NCBI RefSeq assembly: GCF_904849725.1
Contig: NC_058518.1
Location: 410,571,081 to 410,635,080, forward strand
Direction of reading: 5' to 3'
Length of the DNA stretch: 64,000 nucleotides
Source: Hordeum vulgare subsp. vulgare
Taxonomy: Eukaryota; Streptophyta; Magnoliopsida; Poales; Poaceae
Below are positions 34,844 through 46,418 of this stretch, piece by piece. The notes below the pieces were generated by a model. That model ran no database searches. It was not told the DNA's origin and was given only the letters and a program-made list of their open reading frames with translations. Position numbers and translations under genes: made by a program. Each line of letters begins with the position of its first letter. The stretch's first letter is position 1.

Positions 34844-36550
34844 AGAAGCTGCGGGTCGACGACGGGAGCCCGGTTCCTCACCAAGCTACGCGCCCCGGAA
34901 GGTAGCTCCTCCTAGTTCCAGGTAGGCGGAGCCCAGTCCCACACAGGTTGGCGCCTCTCAAGTAGGTGGTCACCACTGAGTCGTCGACGAGGATGCGGGC
35001 CAGGCATCGTACGTTAACGCCGAGAACCAATTCTACTACTATTTCAATTCCTACTATTTAATAAACTTTTCTAAACTTTTACTGCTAGATACCAGTAGCA
35101 ACTATTTAATTAGGTTCAGCAAAAAATGTAACAAAAAAGAAAATATTTCTTATAGATAATAGTTTCTATATTATATAATCCCCAATGGTGCAATAGCACA
35201 CTGCTAACTATCTTTGCATAACTAATTTTTGCACTGCTCGTCGAGGCGCGTGAGCGCCGGGGTGCACGGCGCCGGCGAGGGGAGAGGATGGAGGTGCCTC
35301 AGCGCGGCGTGGGGAGAGGAGGAGGCGCCGGAGCATAGCCCGACGGGAGGCGGCCGAAGCTAGGGGAGGAGAGGGAGGAGCGGCGGAGGATTTCACCGTG
35401 GGAAGCAAAGGAGGGTCGGGGCGGAGCAACTACTCGTCGGCGGGCAGAGGGAGGAGGCGCAGGCGGCCAACATAGGTGGTGGCGACGACGAGGACGGCTT
35501 CCGGGGGCAGCGGTGACTCCGGCAGCCTGGCGACATCGGGGGCAGGGGCGGCGTCGGCGGCAAGATCGAATGGAGAGAGGGGAGAGATCGACATTTCCAA
35601 ACTGCCGCTTATATAGCCCCACCTTTAGTCCCGGTTGGTAGTTTCAACCGGAACTATAGGTCCCTCTATAGTCCCGGTTTCAGCAGCCCAGAGGGCGGGA
35701 AGCAAATGGCTTTACTCCTGGTTGGTGGCTCCAACTGGGACTAAAGGGCCCCCTTTAGTCCCGGTTGGAGCCACCAACCGGGACTAAAGCCCTGTTCATC
35801 GCGCATCCACAAGTTTAGTCTCACCTCGCTATTGAGAGGGGCTCGGAGTGGTATATAAGCGATGCTGCCGCCACCCACTCGAGCTCCTCTCAACTTCTGG
35901 TCGTACATGCCTATTAGTCACCCTGTTGGGCCTGCTTGCACTGCCGGCCTCCATCCTGGCCCATTTCTAGGGTTTCTAGTCGTATGCACGCCGTGGTGGC
36001 AAGTAGGTGGGCCTTTTTTATTTAATTTTTAATTTTTCATGTGGGTGAAATGATAGTCCAGTTTGTACAAGAAGTGCATCCTATTTTTTCCGTCACCCTT
36101 CGATTTTTTATCACATGCCATGTGGGTGAAATGATGATACCATGCAAAGTTTCAGCCTTTTCCTAATTGATTTGTAGCGCTTTTCAATTTCGAGGTCATT
36201 TAGCTAAAAAAATCATTTAATGCATGGAAAATAGAAAATGAGGTGAGAAAGGGTTGAAAATTTATGAGGTGGCTTTGAATGATGCATATTGAGGGCACAA
36301 AAAGTCTGGAGTTGAAATAAGATTAAAAAATTGAAATGGCTTTGTAAGAGATGAGTATTCATCGAGAGCCCTGATACTTCAAAAGAGATAGTCCAATTTA
36401 TACACGAAGTGCATCCTGTTTTTGCCGTAACCCTTCCAACTTTCTATATGAAAGAGATACATACTGTTTCTTTGTATTTCAAATGCCATAACACACACAT
36501 ATATATAGACGAAAACTCACTAACAAGAAAGTGATTACAGTGAAAGCTGG
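34844..36550 (-). mobile_element. CACTA internal spacer between the small ORF and TNP2
   Basis: A GC-rich tract (35220-35600) with open frames on several strands, a cluster of subterminal-type repeats (35620-35800), and an AT-rich stretch (36020-36480) with repeated GTGGGTGAAATGAT and GAAGTGCATCCT words. I see no supported gene. The GC-rich frames look like compositional artefacts or an untranslated leader. Confidence 0.5.
35605..35870. promoter_or_regulatory. Divergent TATA boxes flanking CACTA-type repeats
   Basis: The centre holds at least five copies of TTTAGTCCCGGTTGG or its complement, including a near-perfect inverted pair around 35730-35790. GCTATATAAGC on the minus strand (about 35609-35619) and GGTATATAAGCG on the + strand (about 35852-35863) lie on either side. 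On the minus strand the box would serve a leader running into the small CACTA ORF. The role of the + strand box is unknown. Promoter function is inference from sequence only. Confidence 0.4.
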
Positions 36551-39351
36551 TCACATCCGAGATTGGGATGTTGGGATATAAAACTTTTTCTTCGCGTGTG
36601 TCCCGTTGCGCCGTAACCATGGAAAATCTTCACCATTTAACAGCATGCTTGGTTCAGTCTTCACTGTGAAGGGAGAAATTTTGTGAAACTTTTCATAATC
36701 TTCTGACATGTCTGCTTTGTCCTCCACTCCCACGATGCTTCTTTTCCCTGAAAGAACTATGTGGTGCTTTGGCTCATCGTATGATGTATTCGCTTCCTTA
36801 CCTTTTCTTTTTCTCGTCTTGGTAGACATGTCCTTCACATAGAAAACCTGCACCACATCATTGTCTAGGACGAATGGTTCATCTATGTACCCAAGATTGT
36901 TGAGATCCACTTTTGTCATTCCGTACCGCGGATCTTCCTTTACCACGCCTACTTTCAGATTGACCCATTTGCACCGAAAGGAAGGGACCTTCAAATTGTT
37001 TCCATAGTCAAGTTCCCATATCTCCTCTATGTAACCATAATATGTGTCCTTTGGCCTATTGTTGGTGTTTGCTGCATCAAAGCGGACACCGCTGTTTTGG
37101 TTTGTGCTCTTTTTATCTTGGGCGATCGTGTAAAATGTATTCCCATTTATCTCGTACCATTTGAAAGTCGATATAGTCGAAGATGGTGACTTGGCCAGGA
37201 AGTACAGGTCATCTCCAACTTCAGGGTCATGCATGAGACGTGTTTGCAACTAATCGCCGAATGACGCCATGTGTGTACGTTTGGTCCACGAATCAGACTG
37301 CTCCGGGTTCTTGGAGCGTACAATATCCATACGTTCCTCGATATATGGAGCCACCAAGGTGGAATTTTGTAGAACTTTATAGTGTGCTTCCGCCCAAGAA
37401 TGCCCGTCCATACATATTAATGAATCCTTTCCTAGCGTGCCTTTTCCATCCAGTCTGCTCTCATGTCGCGATTCATGAAGACCAATCAACCTAATATCAG
37501 GAATAAAATCAACACAAAACTCAATGACCTCCTTTGTTTCATGGCCCTTGGAGATGCTTCTTTCTAGCCTAGCACGGTTGTGAACATATTTCTTTAAGAA
37601 TCCCATGAACCTCTCGAAGGGGAACATATTGTGTAGAAATACATGGCCCAGAATGGCAATCTTTTGGACTAGGTGAACTAGGACGTGCGTCATGATATTG
37701 AATAAGGATGGTGGGAACACCAACTCAAAACTGAGAAGACATTGCACCAAATCATTTTGTAACCTTGGTAGGATTTCTGGATCGATTACCTTCTTAGAGA
37801 CTGCATTGAGGAATGCACATAGCTTCACAATGGATGGTCATACGTTTTCCGGTAGAAGCCCCCTCAATGCAACCGAAAGCAATTGCGTCATAAGCACGTG
37901 GCAGTCTTCAAACTTTAGGTTCTGGAATTTTTTCTCTGTCATATTTATTATTCCATTTATATTCGACGAGTAGCTAGACAGGACCTTCATACTGAGCAGG
38001 CATTCAAAGAAGATTTCCTTCTCTTCTTTGGTAAGAGCATAGCTTGCATGACCTTCATACTGCTTTGGATGCATGTCGTCTTTTTCATGCATACGTTGCT
38101 GGTCCTCCCGTACCTCTGGTGTATCTTTTGTCTTCCCATACACGCCCAAGAAGCCTAGCAGGTCCATGCAAATATTCTTCGTCACGTGCATCACATCTAT
38201 TGCAGAGCGGACCTCTAGGACTTTCCAATAAGGTAGGTCCCAAAATATAGATTTGTTCTTCCACATGGGTGTGTGCCCGTCAGCGCCATTCGGAACCGAT
38301 TGTCCGCCAGGACCCTTTCCAAAAATTACTTTTAAATCCTTGACCATATGAAGTATACGATCACTAATACGATTGTCAGGCTTCTTCCAGTGATCCGCCT
38401 TACCTTTGAAATGCTTGCCTTCTTTTCTTAAGAGATGTTTGATCAGAAGAAATCGACGATGTCCTAGGTACACATTCTTCTTACATTTATCCAAGTATAT
38501 ACATTCGGTATCATCTAAATAGTGCGTGCATGCGTGGTATCCCTTGTTTGTCTGTCCTGAAATGTTACTAAGAGAAGGCTAATCATTGATGGTTACAAAC
38601 AACAACACTCGTAGGTCAAATTCCTGCTATTTGTGCTCATCCCACACACGTACACCTTTGATATCCCACAGCTGTAAAAGTTCTTCAACTAATGGCCTCA
38701 GGTACACATCAATGTCGTTGTCTGGTTGCTTGGGGCCTTGGATGAGCACTGGCATCATAATGAACTTCCGCTTCATGCACAACCAAGGAGGAAGGTTATA
38801 GATACATAGAGTCACGCGCTAGGTGCTATGATTGATGCTTTGCTCCCCAAAAGGATTAATGCCATCTGCACTTAAACCAAATGAACAATTCCTTGGGTCA
38901 TCTACAAAGTCCGGCCACTCTCTCTCGATTTTCCTCCACTGCGACCCATCTGCGGGTACTCTCAACTTCTCGTCTTTCTTACGCTCGTCTTTGTGCCATC
39001 GCATCAACTTGGCATGCTCTTTGTTTTGGAACAAACGTTTCAACCGTGGTATTATAGGAGCATACCACATTACCTTGGCAGGAATCCTCTTCCTGGGACG
39101 CTGGGCCTCAACATCCTCACCAGGGTCACCGCGACCGATCTTATAACGCTCGGCACCGCTGTTGGAGCATATATCTCCATATGTGGTTTTGGTACTTGAT
39201 GACAATTCCTATGGACTAATGGTTGCCTTAAGTTACATTTATAGGATTTGTCCATAGGCACTTCTTGAAGTCCATCTGTTGGGTTCAAGGAGTTTATATG
39301 ATGACCAAGATGGTATTCAAGGTATTATCCAAAGAATGGTCATAGAGACAC

Positions 39352-39841
39352 ATGGTTGATCAAGATCTCAGACAAAGAGTAAATCAAGATGATCAACACA
39401 CAAAGCGTACAAGATGTACCGAGAGGGATCAAGTGATCCCATGGTATGGTAAGCATTGTCCATTACGTGTTTGTGTACTAACCCATATTCTTCGTGAGAG
39501 TTCTATGTGGGGTTTAGGTGTGTTTACATGGGCTTGCGTCAAAGGGAAGATCTCATACAACCCATGGAGTATGACGTCAAGTTGTGATCATCATCAATGG
39601 TTGATCAAGATCTCAGACAAAGAGTAAATCAAGATGATCAACACACAAAGCGTACAAGATGTACCGAGAGGGATCAAGTGATCCCATGGTATGGTAAGCA
39701 TTGTCCATTACGTGTTTGTGTACTAACCCATGGTCTTCGTGAGAGTTCTATGTGGGGGTTAGGTGTGTTTCCATGGGCTTGCGTCAAAGGGAAGATCTCA
39801 TACAACCCATGGAGTATGACGTCAAGTTGTGATCGTCATCA
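39352..39841 (+). repeat. 245-bp tandem duplication
   Basis: ATGGTTGATCAAGATCTCAG begins at 39352 and again at 39597, and the two 245-base copies are almost identical across their length. It lies inside the 2.9 kb LTR-type insertion. The pair of identical protein frames seen here is a consequence of the duplication. Confidence 0.92.
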
Positions 39842-40010
39842 AGATTGCGATGTGCAAGTTCAAGTGGATCAGCACGAAGATAGCATGCTTGAAGCTTGCC
39901 GTCCATTGTGGTGGCAATGGACTTGTGAAGATATGCTGAAGAGTGGCTCACGCATAGTGAGTATGGGGGAGAAATCAACTAGTCTTCATCAAGCCAACAC
40001 AATCAAGAAA

Positions 40011-40178
40011 GGTGGTCCATCTTGAGGAAGCCAAGATCATCATCATCTAGCTCAAGAGGACGAGGTGGTGGTCCATCTTGAGGAAGCCAAGATCATCATC
40101 ATCTAGCTCAAGAGGACGAGGTGGTGGTCCATCTTGAGGAAGCCAAGATCATCATCATCTAGCTCAAGAGGACGAGGT
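40011..40178 (+). repeat. 56-bp tandem repeat x 3
   Basis: GGTGGTCCATCTTGAGGAAG starts units at 40011, 40067 and 40123. Each ends in CTAGCTCAAGAGGACGAG. The units are virtually identical. Confidence 0.92.
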
Positions 40179-40587
40179 GCAAGGTATAGGTTTGCCCTTG
40201 ATAGGTTTTCTGGTTAGGATAGATTGCTGTTCTATCAAGGGGGTCTCTCAAGTGAGTAGCTTGATCGTATCGTTCGTTGAGAGGTCAAACCATTTGCATC
40301 CTTGCATCATACTTCTTGGTTCTTGTTTGGTGTTTCTCTTTGTGAGTTTTAGAGCTTATGGTCATCTTCGTGACAAGCTCGAGTTCATCGAAAACGGAGT
40401 CCATATGCATCTACTATCATGTTTTCGATGTTGGAGTTTTTGCTGGTTCTTCATTCATAGAGATCTCACATCTCTATATCTTTGGCATATTCATAACCGC
40501 ATGGTCTTAAGATTTCCTGAATCCAACAAGCTTGGGTTTGCTCGATTCGGAGCTCGTATGCGAAAGTTATGGCTGTTTCAGTGGCGA

Positions 40588-40888
40588 GCGGTAGTACCGC
40601 TGGACCTAGCGGTAGTACTGCTAGAGTTGGCGGTAGTACCGCTGGCCCTAGCGGTAGTACCGCTGGCTCGCGGTAGTACCGCCCCTGGTCAGCGGTAGTA
40701 CCGCTCCAGGAGCTTAGTTCCGCCTGCCTAGTGGTTGTTCGTGGACGGACCTTTTTGCGAAGACTTTCTTGGCGGTGGTGGTGCCGTTGCACTACCAGGG
40801 GCCCGGCGGTAGTACCGCTGGAGTGCCAGCGGTAGTACCGCTAGCTGGCGGTAGTACCGCTGCAATGCCAGCGGTAGTACCGCTGGAG
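40588..40888 (+). repeat. Ten-copy GCGGTAGTACCGC hairpin-type repeat array
   Basis: GCGGTAGTACCGC (one copy with TACTGC) occurs ten times in 300 bases in two groups, 40588-40705 and 40805-40885. Each copy is an inverted repeat (GCGGTA / TACCGC around a central G) able to form a small hairpin. The flanks are variable CTGG/CCAG words. It sits just upstream of a TATA box in the LTR-type insertion. Confidence 0.92.
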
Positions 40889-40931
40889 CTCGGGCAGAAA
40901 GTGGGGGTAACGGTCTGATTCCTTCCCCCAC

Positions 40932-40939
40932 TATATAAA
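40932..40939 (+). promoter_or_regulatory. TATA box in the 2.9 kb LTR-type insertion
   Basis: TATATAAA (in CCACTATATAAAGGGGG) about 45 bases after the hairpin-repeat array, followed by a pyrimidine-rich stretch. This is the arrangement of a retroelement or gene core promoter. Confidence 0.5.
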
Positions 40940-41470
40940 GGGGGTCTTCTCCCCCCTTGGCTTTACCCATCCGTTGAGCTCTTGTTCTACCTCCATTGTT
41001 GACATTCTTAGAGCTTGCTTACTCTCAATCCCTCCAATGATTCTTGCTTGTTCTTGAGGGAAAAGAGAGAGGAGATCTAGATCCACATCTCCACCAATCA
41101 CTTTCTCCTCTATGTGAGGGGAACCCCTTGGATCTTGATCTTGGAGTTCTTTGTGAGCTCCTTGTTCTTCCTCTCATATTTCTCCATAGCTTTTGTTGTT
41201 GTGGAGGGATTTGAGTGTGAGGGACTTGACCACTTCGTGTGTTCTTGCCATTGCATTAGTTGCATCGGTTTGAGTTTTCCACGGTGATACGTGGAAGTGA
41301 GAAGTTGAGAAGCTTACTACCTTTGGTACTTAGTACCCTTGATATTGTTCTTCGTGGATGCTTTGGCGTCCTAGAAGCTTGGTGGTGTCTCGGAGCTCAA
41401 TCATTGTGGTGTGAAGCTCCGGGAAGCGTCGGGGTCTCCAATTAGGTTGTGGAGATTGCCCCGAGCAATT

Positions 41471-41620
41471 TGTACGGGTACCGGTAACCACCCCCAAGGG
41501 TTGCCACGTGTACGGGTTCGGTGACCGCCCCCAAGGGTTGCCATTTGTACGGGTTCGGTGACCGCCACCAAGGGTTGCCATTTGTACGGGTTCGGTGACC
41601 GCCCTCAAGGGTCCCTTAGT
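41471..41620 (+). repeat. 37-38 bp tandem repeat x 4
   Basis: TGTACGGG begins units at 41471, 41509, 41546 and 41583. Each includes GGTTCGGTGACCGCC and CAAGGGTTGCCA with minor changes. It lies in the 3' part of the LTR-type insertion. Confidence 0.85.
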
Positions 41621-43282
41621 GGAATCACGACATCTTGCATTGTGCGAGGGCGTGAGGAGATTACGGTGGCCTTAGTGGCATCTTGGGGAGCATTGTGCCT
41701 CCACACCGCTCTAACGGAGATTAGCATCCGCAAGGGTGTGAACTTCGGGATACATCATCGTCTCCCCGTGCCTCGGTTATCTCTTACCCGAACCCTTTAC
41801 TTATGCACTTTACTTTGTGATAGACATATTGTTTATTGTAATATATCTTGCTATCTCTTAGTTGTTTATATTGCTTAGCATAAGTTGTTGGTGCACATAG
41901 GTGAGCCTAGCTGTTTGTAGGGTTTGTGCTTGACATATTAAACATTAGTTTTATTCCGCATTTGTTCAAGCCTAAACCTTAACTATTTTAAAGCGCCTAT
42001 TCACCCCCCCCCCTCTAGGCGACATCCACGTCCTTTTCAACCGCATACCGGCCATGCATTCAAATTCTCGTACTCCTCAACCTAGTACAGGATGCAGTCA
42101 TTAGGGCATGCATGTATCTTCTGCACCTCTAATCCTAGCGGGAAGATAGTCTTCTTTGCTTCGTACGTACTCTCGGGCAATTCGTTGTCCTTTGGAAGCA
42201 TCTTCTTTAAAAATTTCAGCAACTTTTCAAAACCCTTGTCAGATACACCATTCTCTGCCTTCCATTGCAGCAATTCCAGTGTGGTACCCAGCTTCTTCTT
42301 GTCATCTTCGCAATTTGGGTACAACAATTTCTTGTAATCCTCTAACATGCGCTGCAACTTCAGCTTCTCCTTTTAACTTGCGCAGTTACTCTTTGCATCA
42401 GCAATGGCCCGACCAAGATCATCAGCGGGCTCATCTGGTGCCTCTACTTCAGCTTCTCCCCCATTGTAGTACCATCGTATTCAGGGAACGAAGGATAGTC
42501 GTCATCATCCTCTTCTTCTTCATTCTCTTCGATTAGAACCCCTCTTCCTCCGTGCTTGGTCCAACAGTTATAGTCGGGCATGAAATCGGACGTTAACAAG
42601 TGGACATGGATGACTCTTGACTTCGAGTAAGTTTTATCATTCTTAAAGACATCACATGGACAACACACACTACAAGAAATATGCTCGTTTATGACAAAAA
42701 TATAACGATCATGGTCAATAGGTCATAGAACTATGACAACAATTTACGAAATTGCCATGAAGTGTCCAATGGGGCTCCTTACTCTACACTATTATGACCG
42801 TTGATGTCAAAAGGTCATGTTCTGATTGCATCGAATGGTCATAAAAAGATATATCACTAGCCATAGCCTTATTTTGGGTCTTACTTGACCAAATTAATAA
42901 GGTCACTGGCTTGGATGGGGTGATTGGAGAGACACCTCGTCAATGTCATGTATACATTTAGTAATTTTGGACATATGTCGTACATACATGTCAATCTAGC
43001 CTATGTGTGTAGGACAACAAAGTATATAACTATACTAACATGTAGGAACCGACTAATTGGTGGGACCAATATCTTAGGAATAGGATTTGCTAATATGCAA
43101 GGCTTACCTTACAGGTGGGAGGACCTAACTCACACATACAAATAAAATATTGAAAAAAAATAAAAAGAACATAGCGTGATTTGAACGAGTGCAACGTTTT
43201 GGAGGACGAGCTCCATAGAGCTCTTTATTTGAAAAATTCCAAAAATATGTTTTTAAGTTTTTAAAAACTATAAAAAATCATA

Positions 43283-43396
43283 CTCCCTCCGTCTGGAATT
43301 ACTTGTCACCAAAATGGAAAGAAATAAATGTATCTAGAATTAAAATATGTCTAGGTACATCTATTTTCTATGACACGTAATTACGGACGAAGGGAG
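43283..43396. mobile_element. Stowaway MITE
   Basis: CTCCCTCCGTCTGGAATTAC at the left and the inverted GTAATTACGGACGAAGGGAG at the right, flanked by TA on both sides. This is a Tc1/Mariner-derived MITE. Confidence 0.9.
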
Positions 43397-44043
43397 TACA
43401 TGTTGACATGGATGAGTTTTACATGTGTGTAAAGTCTCACCATAAAATACATTATAGTGTGGGCTGCACAAAAAAGTCAAATTCGTGCATTTTTATAGTG
43501 AAGAGTGCATGTATTGTTTGTCATTTAAAAATCATGATTTTGTCTTTCTTGTGCATCTCTCACCGTATTATGGTATATCATTTTGAAATTGTACACACAT
43601 GTATTACACATCTGTATGAACACGTATGAATTTCTTTTAATTTTTCTTCTCAAACTTTCGGATTTGATTTTTTTAAATAAAGAGTTTAATGGAGCTTGGC
43701 CTTCATTTACCATTTTCGGATTTGAACACACTACATTTCGTAAAGTAACGTGATTTTCTTTCAATTGTTTGAGGATTGAAATCTGTTTTAACAATTTTTG
43801 TAAAGTTTTATGCAAATTACCTATATTATTCCATGTCCATTATATATATATACTTGAGATGAGAGTTGTTCAATTTGAATTATATCCAACATATAGATAC
43901 AAATCCCTCTAATACCTAACCAACTTATTTTAAATAAAAATATATACATTTCACATGAGTGTTTTTTCGGCACACTCAATGATGTTCCGTCTAACGTTAA
44001 TTTATTGACGACTCTCTTCTCTTCTTGTCAGTACTATAAACTA

Positions 44044-44169
44044 CTTCCTCCGTCCCAAAATTCTTGTCTTAGATTTATTTAGATGATATGAATGTATCTA
44101 GTGAAGTTTTAGTATTTAGATACATCTATTTCAAGACAAAGCTAAGACAAGAATTTTAGAACGGATGAG
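44044..44169. mobile_element. Stowaway MITE
   Basis: Inverted ends CTTCCTCCGTCCCAAAATTC and GAATTTTAGAACGGATGAG, flanked by TA. The internal ATTTAGATACATCTATTTC core is typical of Triticeae Stowaway families. Confidence 0.88.
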
Positions 44170-44365
44170 TATGATTTACCTAGAGCTCATTAGCCTAGGA
44201 ATTTTTTTTTAAAAATAAATCCCTGTGAGTGCCACACAGAGCCTTGATAAAAACAAATGGCCTCTCAATTACTCCTGTGTGTTTTGCGTCCACAGCGCGA
44301 AATATTTTGGCTTCCCGCGCCGTTTATTTTCCTTGGCGCACGTTTGGCCCACTTATCAGTGAGAT

Positions 44366-44911
44366 ATGAAAGTGCGTGTAATATTTGAAGAAAAAAATTC
44401 GTCCAAATTTCCTCCCGCGAATAAAACTTTGCGCCACAAGTCCAATTCCCTCATCCCTCTTCCGAAGGAAGCCTCGCACATCTCAGAGAGCCCAGCACCC
44501 GTTCGCCACCAGTTCCTAGGGTTTCTCCTTCGATGTTGCCGCCGCCGCCACCTCTGGCCACCGGAGTCCCTCCTCTCCTCTGGCTGGTGGCTTGAGATCT
44601 TCCTCGCCCCTGAAGCACTCCGTCCAGATCCCCCCCTCCTACCTCCAAGTGTGTGCAAATCTTCCACCGATTTGTATCTCCCGTCAGGAACTTTATGTCG
44701 TCCGAGCTACCTCACCTGCATCTTGGCGCGACTTCTCCACGGAAGCCACTAGCTACATGCCCTCCTGCCACGGGACCTGCATGGTCAACAAAGACCAACC
44801 GCTGCTTCTCCCTCCACCGAGCACATCTTTGCCACCGTCCTACTTTTACTCCCCTCCTGAACCGAGGTACCGCTGTCGACCTTCCCTCCTCCCACTTTTG
44901 CCTGCTAGATA
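44366..44911 (+). pseudogene. Leader-like captured gene fragment, family not recognised
   Basis: GC-rich, pyrimidine-rich sequence with CCTAGGGTTTCTCC, a word common at plant gene 5' ends, followed by an ATG at 44533 and a short frame (MLPPPPPLATGVP...) that stops quickly. Overlapping open frames reach 128 codons but show no domain. Its position upstream of a cytochrome b5-like exon in the same strand suggests the first exon and leader of a captured or chimeric gene. Confidence 0.35.
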
Positions 44912-45289
44912 GATCCAATTATCACTTGTTTTTATGTTCCCCCTACATTCCTTGCTGCAGAAATTAGATGTTCTATTTCAGATCTCAGAAGTAAGCAAAC
45001 TGTAACCTGTAACCACCGATCCTCAATGACGCTTACAAGTCATTAAAATATGATGTTGGTTTCTTTCATGTTTCTGCAAAAGTTCGAGTTCTCCCCTACT
45101 TATTAATGGATCTCTAGGTTGCTAGCATAGATCTGCTCGGTTCTTACAATGTCCACAATAAGTTGCATCATAGTCTATGAATAATGAATGCCAATAAAAT
45201 TGTACAAGTGCTGCTTGTCCGTAATTGTGAGTTGCGTTGCCTCCTTGCATGTACGAGGTGCTGATAGCTTAAAGGGTTTCAGTTTTTAG

Positions 45290-45378
45290 GGAGGGAGAGA
45301 GATGAGGCCCTGACCCTGGAGGAGGTGTCCAAGCACAACACCAAGGATGACTGTTGGCCCATCATCGTTGGCAAGGTA
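45290..45378 (+). pseudogene. Cytochrome b5-like exon captured inside the CACTA element
   Basis: After a TTTTTAG acceptor-like site, the frame reads DEALTLEEVSKHNTKDDCW followed by PIIVGK and then a GT donor (GGCAAGGTATAT). This is the first half of a cytochrome b5 heme-binding domain, whose usual pattern is ...EVxxHNxxxDCWxxIxGKVYDV. A break directly after GK matches a common intron position in plant cytochrome b5 genes. The HPGG heme-ligand half is absent from the following sequence. It is therefore a gene fragment carried by the transposon, not a working protein. It could alternatively come from a cytochrome b5-domain fusion protein. Confidence 0.7.
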
Positions 45379-46418
45379 TATCCGCACATCTTGTCCCTGC
45401 TGCCCCTCCTGATTGTTTTCTTGCATTATTGTAATGCCAAGATTCAGTTTTTCTTCTTCGTGATTGTTTTCTTGCATTATTGTCATGCCAGGATTTAGTT
45501 TTTCTTTCTTTCTCTTGGAGGGTCATGATACTGGTAGCTTCCAGCACAACATGCCCGTGTCAATTTACCAAAGCATCTGGGAAAACAATTGATACATGTT
45601 GGTTACGTGTTGGCCTGGTAGGGATTAGAGTACATAAGCCGACATATATGCCTAGTAACACCAGACTATTTCTTTAATTCTTGGTTATGTTGAAGAACCA
45701 GCTGGCTTAATACACATTGAGTGATTCCTGGGGTTAAAATCCAGATGTAATTCTCTGAATTTGTGAATTGGTCTGAGAGATTTTTGCCCTGTCAGAACCT
45801 ATAAATTATAAGTACCCTGCTTCTAGACTTTTACCCTGCTTCATACAAGGTCGGAACACTTCTAGCGAGCATGTGTAATTTTTTGATGGTTGTCGGAAAC
45901 TAGGCTTTTGTAACGCGGGTTCCAATTCTCCATCTGAATTCTGGGCATAACTCCTGATCTTTTGTCAGTTTTTTTCATCTTCAATGCATCCAAAAATTTA
46001 TGCTTTGGAGTAACATCACTTTGGAAAAAAACTCATTTCATTTTCAGCAAAGGCTTGAACAGGAATTAATACAGTCATGCATACATTTTTTAGCAAATTA
46101 CGCATGCTTTTTAGCAAAGTATGCATGCAGTTCCTTTTCTTCTTTTGAAGAACAAAATGGTACATATTTTGATGCTGAGTCCACAATTTATTTTTTATAT
46201 ACTTATTAGTAAGTCTTGTCTTCTAAATAGATGTCATTTCAGTTTGGTGAAAAGCAAACTGAAAAACTTTTTTTTTCCTAGACAACAGAATAATCTCAAT
46301 CACTTTAGATATAGATGGAAACATGTTTATTTAGAACAAAATGGATACATGCGGACATAAAAAGGCCAGAAAAGCTTTGCCTATTATCGATAAACATTAT
46401 TAATTACATATGGCCTAA

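Larger units (their letters stand above)
39160..42039 (+). mobile_element. 2.9 kb LTR-type insertion (solo-LTR-like) in tnp2, target duplication ACCGC
   Basis: Starts TGTTGGAGCATATATCTCC and ends ...CCACGTCCTTTTCA. ACCGC stands directly before (39155-39159) and after (42040-42044), and discounting the insert plus one copy restores the tnp2 reading frame. TG...CA ends with a 5-bp duplication point to a retroelement LTR, and no gag/pol, PBS or purine tract is seen inside, so it looks like a very long solo LTR or a LARD/unclassified unit. It contains four different repeat arrays and a TATA box at 40932-40939. Orientation is taken from the TATA box. Confidence 0.8.

Noticed and set aside
40588..40888. 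CRISPR-like array
   Set aside because: The regularly repeated palindromic GCGGTAGTACCGC resembles an array at first sight, but repeats are only 13 bases, spacers are irregular and similar to each other, and the context is a plant retroelement LTR.
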